A stretch of DNA of 64,000 nucleotides from Ciona intestinalis (Eukaryota; Chordata; Ascidiacea; Phlebobranchia; Cionidae). The DNA is taken from positions 62,001-126,000 of the forward strand of contig NW_004190356.2 of assembly GCF_000224145.3 (NCBI RefSeq), read 5' to 3'. Positions 1 through 12,417 of the stretch are shown here, one piece after another. The notes below the pieces were generated by a model. It searched no databases. It was not told the DNA's origin and worked only from the letters and a program-made list of their open reading frames with translations. The first letter of the stretch is position 1. Each line of letters begins with the position of its first letter. Both the position numbers and the translations under genes were made by a program.

Positions 1-153
1 ACACCCTGATTGAGTTTTAAACAATTAACAACGGTCTATGGGAGTCGTGAAGATACGGTTTTATATTTCTTTGAATGTTCTTTGTTTACTACCAAGTGGG
101 ACGATAAAATAGATTGAAAAGATGTCCCATCTACCCCCACCCTACTATATAAA
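1..153 (-). mobile_element. MITE copy (roughly 195-bp family), truncated by the window edge
   Basis: Reads AACAATTAACAACGGTCTAT, then CTTTGTTTACTACCAAGTGG, and ends in ATGTCCCATCTACCCCCACC next to TATATAA. Strand here means the orientation relative to the copy at 61558, taken as plus. Confidence 0.8.
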
Positions 154-610
154 TATCTCAATAGCTGGGTAGATTGCACGTAACAAACTTTATAAGCTAA
201 CAGGTACGGTTTTGTGTTAATTTGAAATGGTGTTAAAAATCAGATGATTTAGTAAAACTCACAACATGAGTTCGGTTAATGCTATGATTTTTAACTAGAA
301 TATAAAACAAGTCTTAGTTGGCCCACAACTTTAATTTGCCGTGGTACAGCATTTTGTTATACTTTAAATTAAAGTTTAAAGAGTTCAAATCTTACCTGTG
401 TTAAACACATGTTTTAAATAATTTATTTAAAGTCCAAACAAGCACCAGTATCAAACATTATACTGACAAAATGGGGTTAGTTCCTTAATTTATTTCAAAA
501 TTTGGCACAATTTTCATGGAGCTAAAAAATGAGACATAGTATGTTCCATACAATACACTCAATGCACTTTGTGTAAAATTGTATGAATAGATTGTGGAGA
601 GTCCACTTAC

Positions 611-3600
611 CAAGTATGTATACGATGGTGTAAGGACACTTGTATTGGGGAACTTCTTGTCCTAAACCATTGAACTGAAATATAACAAGGGAATTTATCA
701 CAAATTGTACTTTTTTGACTGTGTGACAAAATAATTTATATGTGAGAATGTGAATTTTTTTTAACTAAAGTGTAACAAAAGATATTTGTAATTAAATGCA
801 AAAATCAAACATGACACAATTTCATTTTTCATACAACAGGTTTTAATAATAAAAACATAATAATAATAACCTTAATTTGTCTCTTCGATTGCTAGCGAAG
901 ATTTTGAATTATTTTAAACGAAAAGACAGGATATATACACTCTACAGTTAAAAACATATTAACATTTAGTTGGAAGAAAATACGCGTAGTCGCTACACCT
1001 TTTATTGGCTTCCTAAACCTATGTGTAGTAACTAACATATAAAATCTAATGCAACTAATTCAAGGTTATTTTAGTGTACTAAAGAATAAAATTTTAGTCA
1101 AAGCAGCATATAACCAATACAAAATCAATAAACACGATACAACTAATCCAAGTTTATGCTAGATAGACGAATTTCTATTGAACTGGAAAATTACTCGACA
1201 TTTTATTGATGTATATTATTATTAAAAACTAACAAAATCAATATAACAATATACTTTATCTAATGTAGCACTAGTCTTTTATATATATAGGCACCAAAGT
1301 TTTAAAATTCAGGGGAGGCAAGGATAGTTAGACGCACACACTTATAAAAAATCCTATGATTTATAATTAAAAATTTTAATGACTTGAATAAAAAATTTTA
1401 TGACTTTTAATAAGAAATCTTATACTTGTAAAAAAAATTAATTTTGTAAAAAAAAACCTATGAATTGTAACAGAAAATCTTATGACTTAAAAAATTTTTA
1501 TATTTACTGATTAATGCGGTGTAGAAAGTCTGCATAGGTTTTTTGTTGCTTATGAAGATATTTTACATTATGATTATGTGAACGTAGACTATAATACGCA
1601 CCAATGGTCGTAGGAATTCAAACACTCGCAGAGGACGGTTGTCGGATATAAAGTAAGCTTTTCCAGCCTGAATATCAAGAATATTATAATTTAGTGACTT
1701 TTTTCAGATTTTTATAAAGCAAGATATTTAAACAGTAGAATGGCTTTTTTACAATACAGTTATGAGTCGGTGGGTAACAATTTTGAGTCACATATGATAT
1801 TTGGTATCACTTTTCTACTGTGAATCATCAGTATATAATCGGCTTCTGGAGAAATTGTTAAGTTAAAAAACATAAAAAAATATTTTTATGTTCACAAGTA
1901 CAATTATGTTCCTTCAATTTCAATGGGCATTAAAATCAATTTTTATCTTTAATAATTTTACTTAACAAATGACAAAACTGTTTCATAAAATCCTTTAATT
2001 AATAATTATTTAAAGTTCTGCACTCTAATTTTATGAAACATAGTTTAAGAAATCTTTGATGTAAAGTGCTGTAAACTTAAAACTTTGTTAAAGTTTTATG
2101 AAATATAAGACGTAATAACTAATAAGTAGCTTGTGAGGTGAAATTGAGTTTGTTTGGTTATTTCTGTGAAACAATCTGCCCAAATTGTGAGGTAGAAACA
2201 CTGAAATGGCATCATTGTCATGTATATTTCAAGTTACATGCACTAACGATTAGTATAGACCAAACATCTAGATCGTGTTTTATTGAACAATTAACAACCG
2301 TGCATAGGAGTCGTGAGGATACGATGTCATATTTCTTTGAACGTTCTTTGTTTATTACCGAATGGAACGAGAAAATAAAATGAAAACGTGTCCCATCTTA
2401 CTATATATAATAGGTTGGAGAAGGATTTTTTATTTTGTTTTCTCTTTTGGAAGTAAACAAAGAAAATTCAAGAAATTATATTACCGTACAATTTTGATTA
2501 AACAGCGTGGTTGAAAAACACGATCAGGAAATACTATATGAAGGATAACAATTTGATTAATTAACTCTAACCATCTTTAGTAATAGATAGGATTAAGTAC
2601 TACAAGAACTGTTTGGTAATAATTAGTTATGCCATTAAGGACCTGTACAAAATACTGGCAGTGATGCCAAAAATAATCAATATTTTTAATTTCTACCAAA
2701 CGATTTTAACATAAAAATTGTTCTGCAACACTGACTTATTTATTCAAAAAAACATTTTAACTGGAAACACTGGAATCCAAACTCAGCTAATACAAAACCA
2801 TACTTACAATACACAATGATAATTCTGTGGGAACAAACCACAAAGCAATTAGTGTTAATTGTACTTACAGCAACATAGCCACTTGTTTTACTCAGTCCTG
2901 GTATTGCGAGTAAATGAGCTTGTATGAGATTGTTTACATGAGTCCAATCCACCACAGCGTCTCCAATACGAAGAATAATTATCCCCCAGTCGATAAACTT
3001 CTGTGATTTAATTCATTAATCCCATTAAGCTAGGTGGCAATTAAGTAATTGTTCTTTTCAAGGTGAAAGGTGAAGTAATGTGTTAAAAGAAAAAGGGATT
3101 TATCTTACATAGTAAAAAAACTGTATATATAATACAAAAATAATTTATTTTTTTTTTAAAGTAAATTTTATTTTTTAGGTAAATACATAATACAGTATAT
3201 ATGGAAAAAATATCTGTATAATACATAAATACATTTTTTAAACTTTTTAGGGGTAAAAAATGGGATTATCATACATAATACAGTATATATATGGAGAAAC
3301 TATCTATATAATACAGATATACAATTTTATAACCAAACATGTAACTCCATTAAAACTGCTTGATTAATTAGCTTTACTGGTAAAAAAAACTAAAATTTTT
3401 ATCAATGGTTTTTAATATTATAAGTACAATGTAGCTCTTCTGACAAGTTTATTTTGGGGGCTGATCTTTTAACGCCATTTTCAGGTAGCCACATCTGGCT
3501 AATAACCAAAAACCATTTCCAAGTTGGGCATGTGAAATAAATTGGCCAAAAGAGCCTTGTTAAATGGTCATTCAGTTTTATAATGTGGTTATTCAGTTTG

Positions 3601-6600
3601 TTGAATGGCAATGAACAACAATGATAAATAGGAAATGTCGTAATAATGTTGACAGTTGTCACATACAAAACATCTGTGATATGTTCTGTGAATCTGGCTT
3701 TGAAAGAGCACTGTTATTGTTCCATGATTCTCATTGCATATTAACAAAACACACCAAAGGCTACCAACTAAGCACCAAAAAAATTAAGACCAACTAACAA
3801 TGTACCAGATATATATATGTTTTGCAAATAACCAGAATACCAGATATCAATGTCTATTGTTGAAATAAAAAAATTATCAGTCTTTTACTGCATTTTTTGT
3901 TGGCTGCATATTCAGTATTGTGAGGTTGGGGAAGATGAGACACCGTTAGCACAGAATATCCAAATATCCTGAGCGTGTTTCAAACAATTAACAGCGGTCT
4001 ATTGAAGTCATGAAGATACGGTTGTATATTTCCTTAAATTTTCTTTGTTTACTACCAAATGTGACGAGAAAATAAAATGAAAAAAGTCCCATTTCCCCCC
4101 ACCCTACTATATCATTTGGTGACAATAATTAATTGACAATCCTTCATGCAGCAAACAATTAAAAACTTACTGCTATACGCTGCATATGTCGTCGTTCTCC
4201 TGGTCCATATATACCAGCCGGTCTTAGACAACATGTCTTTAATTGCCTGCCATCTGTAACTTGTATAAATTATTCACAGAAAAATATTGTTTTTTTTAAG
4301 TTTAAGTAACATATATTTTTTTGTAAAATTTTGTTTCAATTTTAGGTAATATGTATATTTTTTTTTGAAAAAATTGATTAACATTTTTAGGCCTACAATG
4401 ATTTTTTAAACAAAAATGCATTTTCCACTTTAACATTCACACTTCAGACTTGAATTCCTACTAAGAACGAGAATAGATTTCAAATTTGAAAACTGTGCAG
4501 CTAAAAAGCAATCTATATTTAAAATATGAATATTCAAACTACATATGCATTATTTATGTTTTTAAGTCGGCTTTGCCACAAACAATTGAAATTTTCTTAG
4601 TACGTTAAAGATTTTTACCGTTTAGTTCGGTGTTGTTTGCTTCCAAGATTAATTTGTCTGCTTTGAGTTTGGATTTTGAGTAATAATCCACAATCTATAA
4701 AGAGAAAAAATTACAGCAATTTTAAAAACTGTTACAAAATTTGTACAAAACATTTATTTGCTCTAAAACAAAAAAATGTTTAGTGAAGCAAAATTAAAAA
4801 CAGCTATGTAACAGACTGTCTGTAAAATTAAGTTTATTATAAACTGTCCATACCTTATTCGGATCAGCATAAGGAAGAGTTTCATCTCCTCCTATAATTG
4901 GGTTTCCTTCCAATACAACATTATACGAGCTTGTATAAATTAATCTCTGTACATTATTCATTTGACAAGCTGTTTAATAATAAATACAACATTTAGAAAA
5001 AAATGAATATGGTAAATTTTGTTATCATGTCCCATTTATCTAAGATTTAAAATTCAGACAATTTATTTATACTTTTCTATATTTTCATAACTGGCACCCC
5101 CAAACACATGAAAGACTTTGTGTTTTAAGTTATATTTTGCTGTAATAGAAAGCGTGTTATAAATAGATTTTTATGTACTTGTTGTTTAAGAGGTTACCAT
5201 TTGCTACTGTTAGCCATTGGGATAATAGAAAGAAGTTGGTTTATTATATATATTAAGTCTTTAGCCTTTGACAAAGTTTACAATGAAACTGGAGCTATGC
5301 GTCTGTGGGAACTTCACATATTGTCAGTTGAATGATAGTTTACATTTAAATGATGTTATTGTACAAAAGTGTATTCTAACACACCATTATTTACAAAACA
5401 AACGTTAAGCTAAGGCATGCTGTGTTAGAATGGTGCATTCATAGATATATATGATTTTATTGGAACACCGACAATTACGACATGCAATTTAAAGTAAAAA
5501 GCTAGCGGAGAAACGGAAATAAAAAGGAAGAAAAATCAATGCAAATTTCATTCAATGTATTAAAAATAGAGATATTTGTGTATGTGTTGATATAAGTGCA
5601 TTGCCACCACCTAAAGCAAAACACCTTAGGCTTTAAAGGATATAAATGGGTTAAATGAGCATGATTTGTGCAGGATTTAACAAAGCTGTATAACCTTTTA
5701 TAACATTCCTTGTCCCGTCAACATTGATGGCTTCTGTAAGATCTTTATACAACTAAAACATTTCAATTAGATTACTTTTTTAATTAATTGCATTTACAGC
5801 AGTGGTTCTCAAAATTAAAAAAAACTCAACATTTTTTTTTAGAATTTTTTTCACCAGAGATTTATGTGCACGAGCTGTCGTAAAATTAAAACGTGGTTCT
5901 TTTTCAACCGCTTCAGAGACAAATACGTGACAAATACTTTAAGAACCACTGCTTCAGAATTAGTCAAATTACTTCACTACTTTTCAAATGATTAGCATTA
6001 GCCAAATTATCAAAAATTACAAACGCATGCAAAATAAACTAGAATCAAGTCCGAACCTGATCTTTGCCACTCATTCCAAATGAAGCGATGTGGTAAACAC
6101 AATCCATACCAGCAGAGCTCTTCAGGACAGAATCGTAATCTCTAATATCACCCTAGATGCCAATCAATCAAATACGTTAGCATGTACAAGTGTTCACACA
6201 GATTGCTTATAAGATAATCATGGCTTAAAAAAACTGAAAAGAATCATAAAAAATAAGCTTCTGGTATTTTAAAAAATACCAGATTTGCAGTCTTTGTGTT
6301 TTTACTAGTCGTTTTTTTAAAGATTTGTTCATATTCGGTTTATATTACTGAAAAAAAGAGAAAAAAACATAATAAAAGAGAGAATACTTAAATTAAAAGA
6401 TAGCAGAATATTACATATTTATTACAAATACAATTTTAAAAAATGAAATTTTAATTTCGCTGTAAAATGTGTAATAGCAAACAAGGTAGTTGAAAAATGT
6501 TAATTTAATAACATAGCCGTGTTTTTTTGAATTCAAACANNNNNNNNNNNNNNNNNNNNNNNNNNNNNNNNNNNNNNNNNNNNNNNNNNCATTACATAAA

Positions 6601-6804
6601 AAACTTTTTTTTATAACAATTCGAAATTTAAACAATTTTCAAATAAAATGCTGCGAGATTAAATAAATGGTTTGCGTCTTAATTTTAAAAAGTTTTGATT
6701 TAGTTTAAAAGTATTGTGATGAACCTGTGGCCATTGGTTCCAGTCTTCAGTTTGAAATTCTCAGGTAACCCCAAAGTGTCTGTTAAGTCACTCACACTGT
6801 CCAT
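611..6804 (-). CDS. SDR42E: SDR42E-type NAD(P)-dependent short-chain dehydrogenase (partial gene)
   Basis: Visible coding exons on the minus strand, in gene order: 6804-6725 (probable first exon, rem 2), 6152-6057, 5752-5695, 4969-4854, 4694-4619, 4253-4171, 3000-2869, 1667-1602, 674-611. From 6152 onward all have AG/GT borders and compatible phases. Seen: HIASFGMSGKDQ, INVDGTRN, LIYTSSYNVV, the catalytic YSKSK (Y-x3-K), LRPAGIYGPGERRH, VVDWTHVNNLIQAHLLA, YFISDNRP and FEFLRPL. These match vertebrate SDR42E1/E2 along the fold in order, and the family belongs to the 3-beta-HSD/extended SDR group. The exon with the Gly-rich Rossmann motif, expected just before 6152, is not seen and probably lies in or near the N gap at 6540-6589. 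The C-terminal exons lie left of the window. The exon at 6804 (starts MDSVSDL) is assigned by position and splice signal only. The substrate is unknown; steroid or lipid-like is inference from the family. Confidence 0.85.
855..1012. repeat. Dispersed repeat D (TTTGTCTCTTCGATT family)
   Basis: Shares ATAATAATAACCTTAATTTG, TCTCTTCGATT, TAGCGAAGATTTTGAATTAT and TTGGAAGAAAATACGCGTAG with 52200-52372. A 3' tail of the same kind occurs reversed near 62385-62430 (GAAGAGACGAAATAAATTTC). The short A-rich and ATTC-rich ends suggest a LINE or SINE 3' tail. Confidence 0.6.
2268..2408 (-). mobile_element. MITE copy, left end missing
   Basis: The core (AACAATTAACAACCGTGCAT to CGTGTCCCATC) is present and the right terminal repeat is shortened to CTTACTATATATAA. 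Confidence 0.7.
3920..4113 (-). mobile_element. MITE copy, full length
   Basis: Starts GAGGTTGGGGAAGATGAGAC and ends GTCCCATTTCCCCCCACCCT next to ACTATAT. It lies in an intron of the SDR42E-type gene. Confidence 0.85.
6540..6589. other. Assembly gap (50 N) inside the SDR42E-type gene
   Basis: A run of 50 N between the probable first exon and the exon at 6152-6057. The dinucleotide-binding exon expected here is not seen on either side. Confidence 0.95.
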
Positions 6805-7909
6805 CCTAAATTTGTTAACCAAAATCTAATAAATGGCAAAAAAATAAACAAATAGATTAACAATGTAAATAAACAAATAAATTATAAAAACGCACTCTTG
6901 TTTAAGTATTGGTCAACCTAAACCAAAATGATTCTTATCAAGTTTACATACAATAAGAAACTGAGGCACCTCTTAGCAAATTGTTAAAATCAAAACGCCT
7001 ATGAATGGTAAAACTTTCTTCTGGTAGCTGGTTTAACCTGCTTATCAACAAATTGTTTGCCTGTGGGTATAAAATTCTCATACGTGGATACGACAGGTAA
7101 AAGATATGTATCCATAATACAGCGTGTCTCATGTGTATTTGCACCATCAACAACTAACGCGTGGCTTGCACGACTTCGCCACAACTGCGCAACTAATGAC
7201 GCTGTTTTGCAATTTATACTGATTTAGATGCAATCCGCACACATGACAAAACTTGTATAACATTGTTAATCGATCAAAGATTTTGATTTTTTATCCATAT
7301 TTATTCACAAAAGTAATACTAAGTTGTAAATAACTAGATTTCGTATATAAACATTTTCATACGCGAACTTAGGAAACAAAGATTTATTTGTTACGTTTGT
7401 AAAACTGCCTACCAAGTAATAAGAATTTTAGAATGCTCATTTTCACATGTGGTATATGAAAATGTACCATTATTCAAACATAAAAAACCTTAGTATTGAT
7501 GATGGATATCAAACAAATATATGAACATGCTGCAAACTCTGTTTATACTAACTGTTTATAACGTTTTGAGAGTCCCCTTCTAGTCACGAACAATTGCGTC
7601 ACAGATAGAGGGCTCTGTAGTGTCGTCTAGCGGATGTTTATTTTAAAGTTTTTAGTCAAGTTAGCTTAGTCATTTAAGCAAAAAAGTGTCAGTTCTCTGT
7701 ACGTTCCTGGAACCTAAGAGTATGTTATAAACCTGTGATGAAACTTGGGATTTGGTGCTGCAACTTAAAATGAGCTTTATGTGTACACAAGTGGTTTATA
7801 CGTCGTTAAATCGTGTTGATTCTCTTATATATTCCTAAAAACGATTCGAGTAACTGTAACTTATATAGTTCCGTATTTTGTTGTCATTGAAAGGACAATG
7901 ATTTATGTG

Positions 7910-8275
7910 TTGAGTATTACTAGTGAAGAATCCTTGTTGCAAATTATGCAATACGTTGAGCAAGACCATAGTTTCGGTTTGGTGGTTAGGGGACCAAATC
8001 AAGGTCCAAGGTGATCCTGGTATAAATGCTAGTGAATAAATAGTGTCTGTCGACTTGTGTTAATAGAACGCTTCCACAAGTTCACAAACATAAAAGCGGG
8101 ACTTTTAATCGGGTTTAGTGGTTAGTGGGAAAACATTTGGCACTAGTGAAGAATTCTCCCGTACATAGCAGAATAGGCTGATGAAAAAGGGTAAAGGTTG
8201 ATAGTTATAGGGGTTAGTAGTTAGCAAATAAGCTGGGGGAAGGATCCTTCACTAGCACCAAACATTATTCAGTAT
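7910..8275. repeat. Stretch with repeated TAGTGAAGAAT motif and terminal inverted similarity
   Basis: ACTAGTGAAGAATCC (7919), CACTAGTGAAGAATTC (about 8142) and, reversed, GGATCCTTCACTAG (about 8241). TGAGTATTACTAG at the left matches CACTAGTATTGAGTATTA at the right. GGTTTGGTGGTTAGGGG and GGGTTTAGTGGTTAGTGGG lie inside. It could be an unnamed mobile element, and sits in the region between the SDR42E-type gene and NPLOC4. Confidence 0.4.
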
Positions 8276-8367
8276 CACTAGTATTGAGTATTAATTAAAG
8301 AGCTGGTATGGTGGTAATCCTTTAGCTGGTGGTCACCTGAAATTTTGGTTTTTAAAATGTTCTATAG

Positions 8368-8515
8368 CCCTCACTGATACCTGCTGTATAAATTTTTTCC
8401 CAAAAAAGTCGAGCGTTCGTGTCGAAAATTAACTTTAAAAATGCGAAAACATGCTTTGTCAACCGTCTTGCACGCGCGAGATCTCATCAGGAACCGCCAT
8501 ACTCTGCAGACTGGC
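8368..8515. repeat. Dispersed repeat E
   Basis: TCACTGATACCTGCTGTATA, then AAAAAAGTCGAGCGTTCGTG and AACTTTAAAAATGCGA, recurs at 56034-56140 and nowhere else seen. It lies upstream of NPLOC4 and the other copy lies upstream of the SLC43-like gene. Confidence 0.55.
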
Positions 8516-8611
8516 TAATATGTGTTTGCCAGTTTTGTATTGTTTTATTTGTAACTCATGATTACAATACTGGATGCGGATACAATTATCTATTGAGACT
8601 CTGAGAGTATT

Positions 8612-8700
8612 TGTCCATGGGCAAGACACTTATCGGTAATTGTTCCAAATCTTATGGTTTGTCTAAAAACCAATGGCATTTGTTCAAATTATTTAGGTTT
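8612..8700 (-). mobile_element. SINE fragment upstream of NPLOC4
   Basis: GGGCAAGACACTTATCGGTA then ATTGTTCCAAATC is a decayed form of the GACAAGACACTTAAYGGCAA motif seen at 29990. Confidence 0.45.
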
Positions 8701-8801
8701 AGTTGACAAAGTAATAAACTTGCACTTTTATCCAACAGACACTTGCTTGCCAATACTAAGTAATTAGTTTTTAATACAAGAAACCATAATCGTAATTAAA
8801 A

Positions 8802-11317
8802 ATGATCATAAGAATTCAGTCTTCTGATGGTACAAAACGAATAGAAGTCTCGAGTAGTGACACAGTTGCCTCTCTACTGCAACAAGTGGAGAAATCCTTT
8901 GCGCTTAAGGGTGATGGGTGGGGGGTGTTTAAATCAAGAAATTACCAAGATGAAGTTAAAAAGTCAAAAAGCAAACTTAGAACTGCTGGACTGAACCACG
9001 GAGATATGTTGTTTTTGAAATCACAGTCCAGTGTTTCAAAAATAAGTGAAGAACGACCGTCATCTGCTGTGGAAGCAGTGGAAGTGGTGGAGGATGCAAT
9101 TGATGTTGAATTGTGGAAGAATGATGGGAGGATAAGAAGAGATGACGGATCGAAAGGGATGTTTAAGATTGAGAATCTTTCAATTGAACCCTGGGATGAG
9201 GTATATCTTAAGGAAAAAGAGATAAAATTCTTGTCATTTCATGCTTACATGCGTCAACAAACTGCTGGGGTGGATAAAGGAAAGTATTTTCACCTTGAAA
9301 ACTTTAAAGCAGCGAGAAAATTGGATTCGAACAGCAAGAAGCATTCCGTGGTTGATCTACCATCTGCGGTCACTTTAAATAGACAAAAGTTTCGGCATGT
9401 AGATAACATTATGTTTGAAAATCGTGAAATTGTTGATCGTTTCTTGAATTACTGGAGAAAATCCGGCAATCAAAGGATGGGGTATTTGTATGGACGTTAC
9501 AGCCCGCATTCTGAGGTGCCACTTGGTATAAAAGCAGAAGTTTGTGCAATATATGAACCTCCTCAAGAAAGCACGAAAAACTGGCTGCAATTTCATCCAG
9601 ACCCCAATGAAGAAGCAGTTGAATATATCGCTAAAAAGTTGAATTTACGAAAAGTAGGTTGGATCCTTTCAGATTTAACGGTAGAAGACCGTTCGAAAGG
9701 GACAGTTAAAAACACTAGGCACTCTGACACTCACTTCCTGACTGCTGAAGAGTGTATTACTGCTGCTACATTCCAAAATAACTATCCCAACCCATGCAAA
9801 CTCGCATCTGATGGAAAGTATGGGTCAAAATTTGCTACTGTTATTGTGTCGGGAGATAACGACTGCCAAATCAGTTTTGAAGGCTACCAGGTATCAAATC
9901 AAGGGATGTCCCTTGTTGCCGACGAATGCTTGTTACCTACACTAGACGCACCAGAGCTTGGTTATATAAGGGAAAGCTCGCCTGAATTATTTGTTTCTGA
10001 TGTGTATTACAAAGAAAAAGACAAGTATGGTAATGAAATCACTAAACTGGCACGGCCCCTACCATTGGAGTATTTGCTTACTGATGTAAGTTAATGGGTA
10101 TTTCCCGGTATATTTTATTATATATATATATTTTTAAAAAAAATTTAAACTTAAAGGCATTATGTTACGTTTACGAAAACCACATTTTTTCTCCAGTTTT
10201 TCTAAGTTAAAATATTAATACATCAAATCCAGAGTAGTTGCCCTCAACTTTTTTGGTTTCCTTTATTTTTTTTATTGTCAGTACACAGTACTCGTAGAGT
10301 ACATTATTTAAGACCTAAATCTTTTCGGAAACAAAACACTATCATAAACTGTAATTATTGAGCCATTCTTTTGAGGGTCCTGCAATACTTTAATTATCTT
10401 GATCTATTTGCACCAAAATAGGCCTCCCTTTTTTTTAACAACGCATGTTGTGATGCGGAAATTTGTGTAGCCTGTATGGTTCTATTTCTATTCTATGTGG
10501 GTGAGGTCCCGCAGCGTAGCCCCCTATGGGTCCTAGGATTTAGGCCACGATAGGCCCATTACCCTATAAAGCCTGACGGTTAAAGCCAAGCTGTAAGTTT
10601 TCAAACCATTTCTTCTGTTTTTTAAGGTTCCTACAGCATTCTCTCTGAACTCTCAGTACTCATGCAGTAACGCTGTAGCTGGCTTTCCAGTTCCTTACAG
10701 AGACACTATTGGTGAAGTACAATCTTTGTCGTCACTTTCAAAATATTTAAACCAGTTTAAACCGGATCAGTTTGTGGATGCTGTGTCTGATTTTAACCTT
10801 CTGGTGTACCTATACAGCAATGATACAATCTCATTTAAGGTAAGTTTACACACGACACCAGACACCATGATACCGTTCTACAATATTAGTTTTTAATTAT
10901 TACATTGTGTTTAACAATAATATGTGTAGATAGACTTAGTTTACATGCTAGGATGTTTGTCTCATGATGAAAGTCATTATTTTTAGAACTTGTTTCATAT
11001 GTTTTTTAACACAAATTATCTTTGAAATATGTTTTTTTTTTTTTAATAGCTGTTTAACAGGGATACATGCAAATTTGGCACATTACACTGAAATTAACCC
11101 ACATTTCTCTGTTTAGAATGAAATGGATGTGCTGTTAGATGCAGTCCGCACTCATGACAATGGCCTTGCAAGTCACTGGAAAGAATGTGCCAGCTGGTCG
11201 ACACTGGAGGAGCTAATGAGACACTCAAATAGTCCAATGGACACAGCCTCGTCATCTCACCACTCGATGGACCCAGAGATGCGCGAAGCAATTGAAAGAA
11301 GTTTACAAATGCAATAA
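8802..11317 (+). CDS. NPLOC4: Npl4 homologue (Ufd1-Npl4-p97 ubiquitin cofactor), zinc-finger-less
   Basis: Exons 8802-10085, 10627-10839 and 11117-11317, all joined in phase 0, give 565 residues. Residues 1-75 form a UBX-like N-terminal domain (IIRIQSSDG...HGDMLFL). Residues 143-428 are the NPL4 core, with FLSFHAYMRQ, TLNRQKFRHVDNIMFEN, FGYLYGRY-like MGYLYGRY, RKVGWILSDL, FEGYQVSNQ, CLLPTLDAPELGY and LARPLPLEYLLTD all in human order. The core MPN-like fold binds unfolded ubiquitin, and the complex feeds ubiquitylated substrates to p97/Cdc48 in ERAD and chromatin extraction. Odd: the two Cys/His clusters of the zf-NPL4 segment are gone. Around residues 110-136 and 164-190 no Cys is present and only one His appears in each stretch. 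The C-terminal NZF finger is also absent, and the protein ends in a UIM-like helix (PEMREAIERSLQMQ). The start is the first in-frame ATG, matching the human N terminus (IIIRVQSPDG). Confidence 0.96.
10478..10600 (+). repeat. Dispersed repeat C (TCTATGTGGGTGAGGTCCCG family)
   Basis: Contains TTCTATGTGGGTGAGGTCCC, ATGGGTCCTAGGATTTAGGC and GGCCCATTACCCTATAAAGC. Related copies lie at 39438, 40036, 43222 and 61910. In NPLOC4 intron 1. Confidence 0.7.
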
Positions 11318-11624
11318 GAAATGTAATTCCACTGTTTACCAAGCAATACTTTAATGGTGAAAATGTACATCCATTTTTTCACATTTATCAATTAAACCTT
11401 AGAAAATAAGTTTATTGGAACACCATTATTAAAAAAACAATGTATTTTTAAATATCACAATATTTATTTTGTTCTCCAATGAATACTAGTCATATTTTTC
11501 CCTTGTTGGTATGCTAGTAAATAGCACAGGTGTGTAATTATAGTTTATTTTCCATAAATGTGTTGGACAATGCATTATATTTCCCAATTTGCTGTTTCAC
11601 TTTCAGTTCTCACTTTAAAAGTTC

Positions 11625-11630
11625 AATAAA
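11625..11630 (+). other. Polyadenylation signal of NPLOC4
   Basis: AATAAA about 310 bases after the NPLOC4 stop, in a T-rich 3' untranslated region. It is the first canonical hexamer after the stop with a plausible downstream context. Position and motif only; cleavage not shown. Confidence 0.55.
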
Positions 11631-11737
11631 TAATTCAAATTCTGTATCGCATTTCAAAAAAATACTCAGAAGGGAGACGGCCGATAAATTTTCTTGACTT
11701 GAAGGGACAGACTGTTATTACTATGTTTCGACATGTG

Positions 11738-11805
11738 AATCCTTGTGCGAAACACTTTATTTGCTCCAACTCAGTGGTCATTAATGGGATACCAAAATTG
11801 TCAGA
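11738..11805 (-). mobile_element. SINE fragment between NPLOC4 and HAPSTR1
   Basis: TTTGCTCCAACTCAGTGGTC then ATTAATGGGATACCAAA matches the SINE core (GCTCCAACCCAGTGGTCACT). Confidence 0.45.
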
Positions 11806-12417
11806 CATAAAGTAAATAATAAATCTTTTGTACTTTAAATTTTTGGATAGACTGCTACCTCAAATTTTGGACAGGTAAGCACAAAGTTTTTCGAATACAA
11901 ACACCTACTTCAAAATATCTGATCTGCGTGTCACATAAAAAGTCATTTATATCCATTAATCAAAGACTCAAATCTTTCACTCTGTACCATTGGAGAATGG
12001 TCCTCAGCTTAAACTAAAATTGTGATGCACAATGAATTGAAATGATCTTAAACTGGCCCTCAACCTTTTTGTTCTGTATATCTTTACTCTTATCAATATA
12101 CCAATTAAAAACAGCTAACAGTTACAGCTAAACACAAAGGTTTTACCCTCTGAATGTCCAAAAGTTACTTTGATGGGTTTGTAGAATCATAAATCGACGA
12201 GACGTTATATTTAACAAGGTCACACACAAACACAGATACAGAGGAAATTAGAACAAAGCAAAACAAAATTGTTTCTATATTTTGAGACTGGGCAGGGTTT
12301 ATTGTTTATGGAGAATAAAATAAAAACGTGATGACTAAGCAAATACACACAAGCGTGTAAGAAACACCTTAAAATAAAGTGTATTTAAAAAAGGAAACTA
12401 CCACAAACACCGCATAG

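Noticed and set aside
6944-7184. Minus-strand frames before the SDR42E-type gene (ending QVKPATRRKFYHS)
   Set aside because: Good codon variety and a position at the gene's 5' end made a first exon conceivable, but there is no donor in phase and no similarity to the family N terminus. More likely 5' untranslated sequence.
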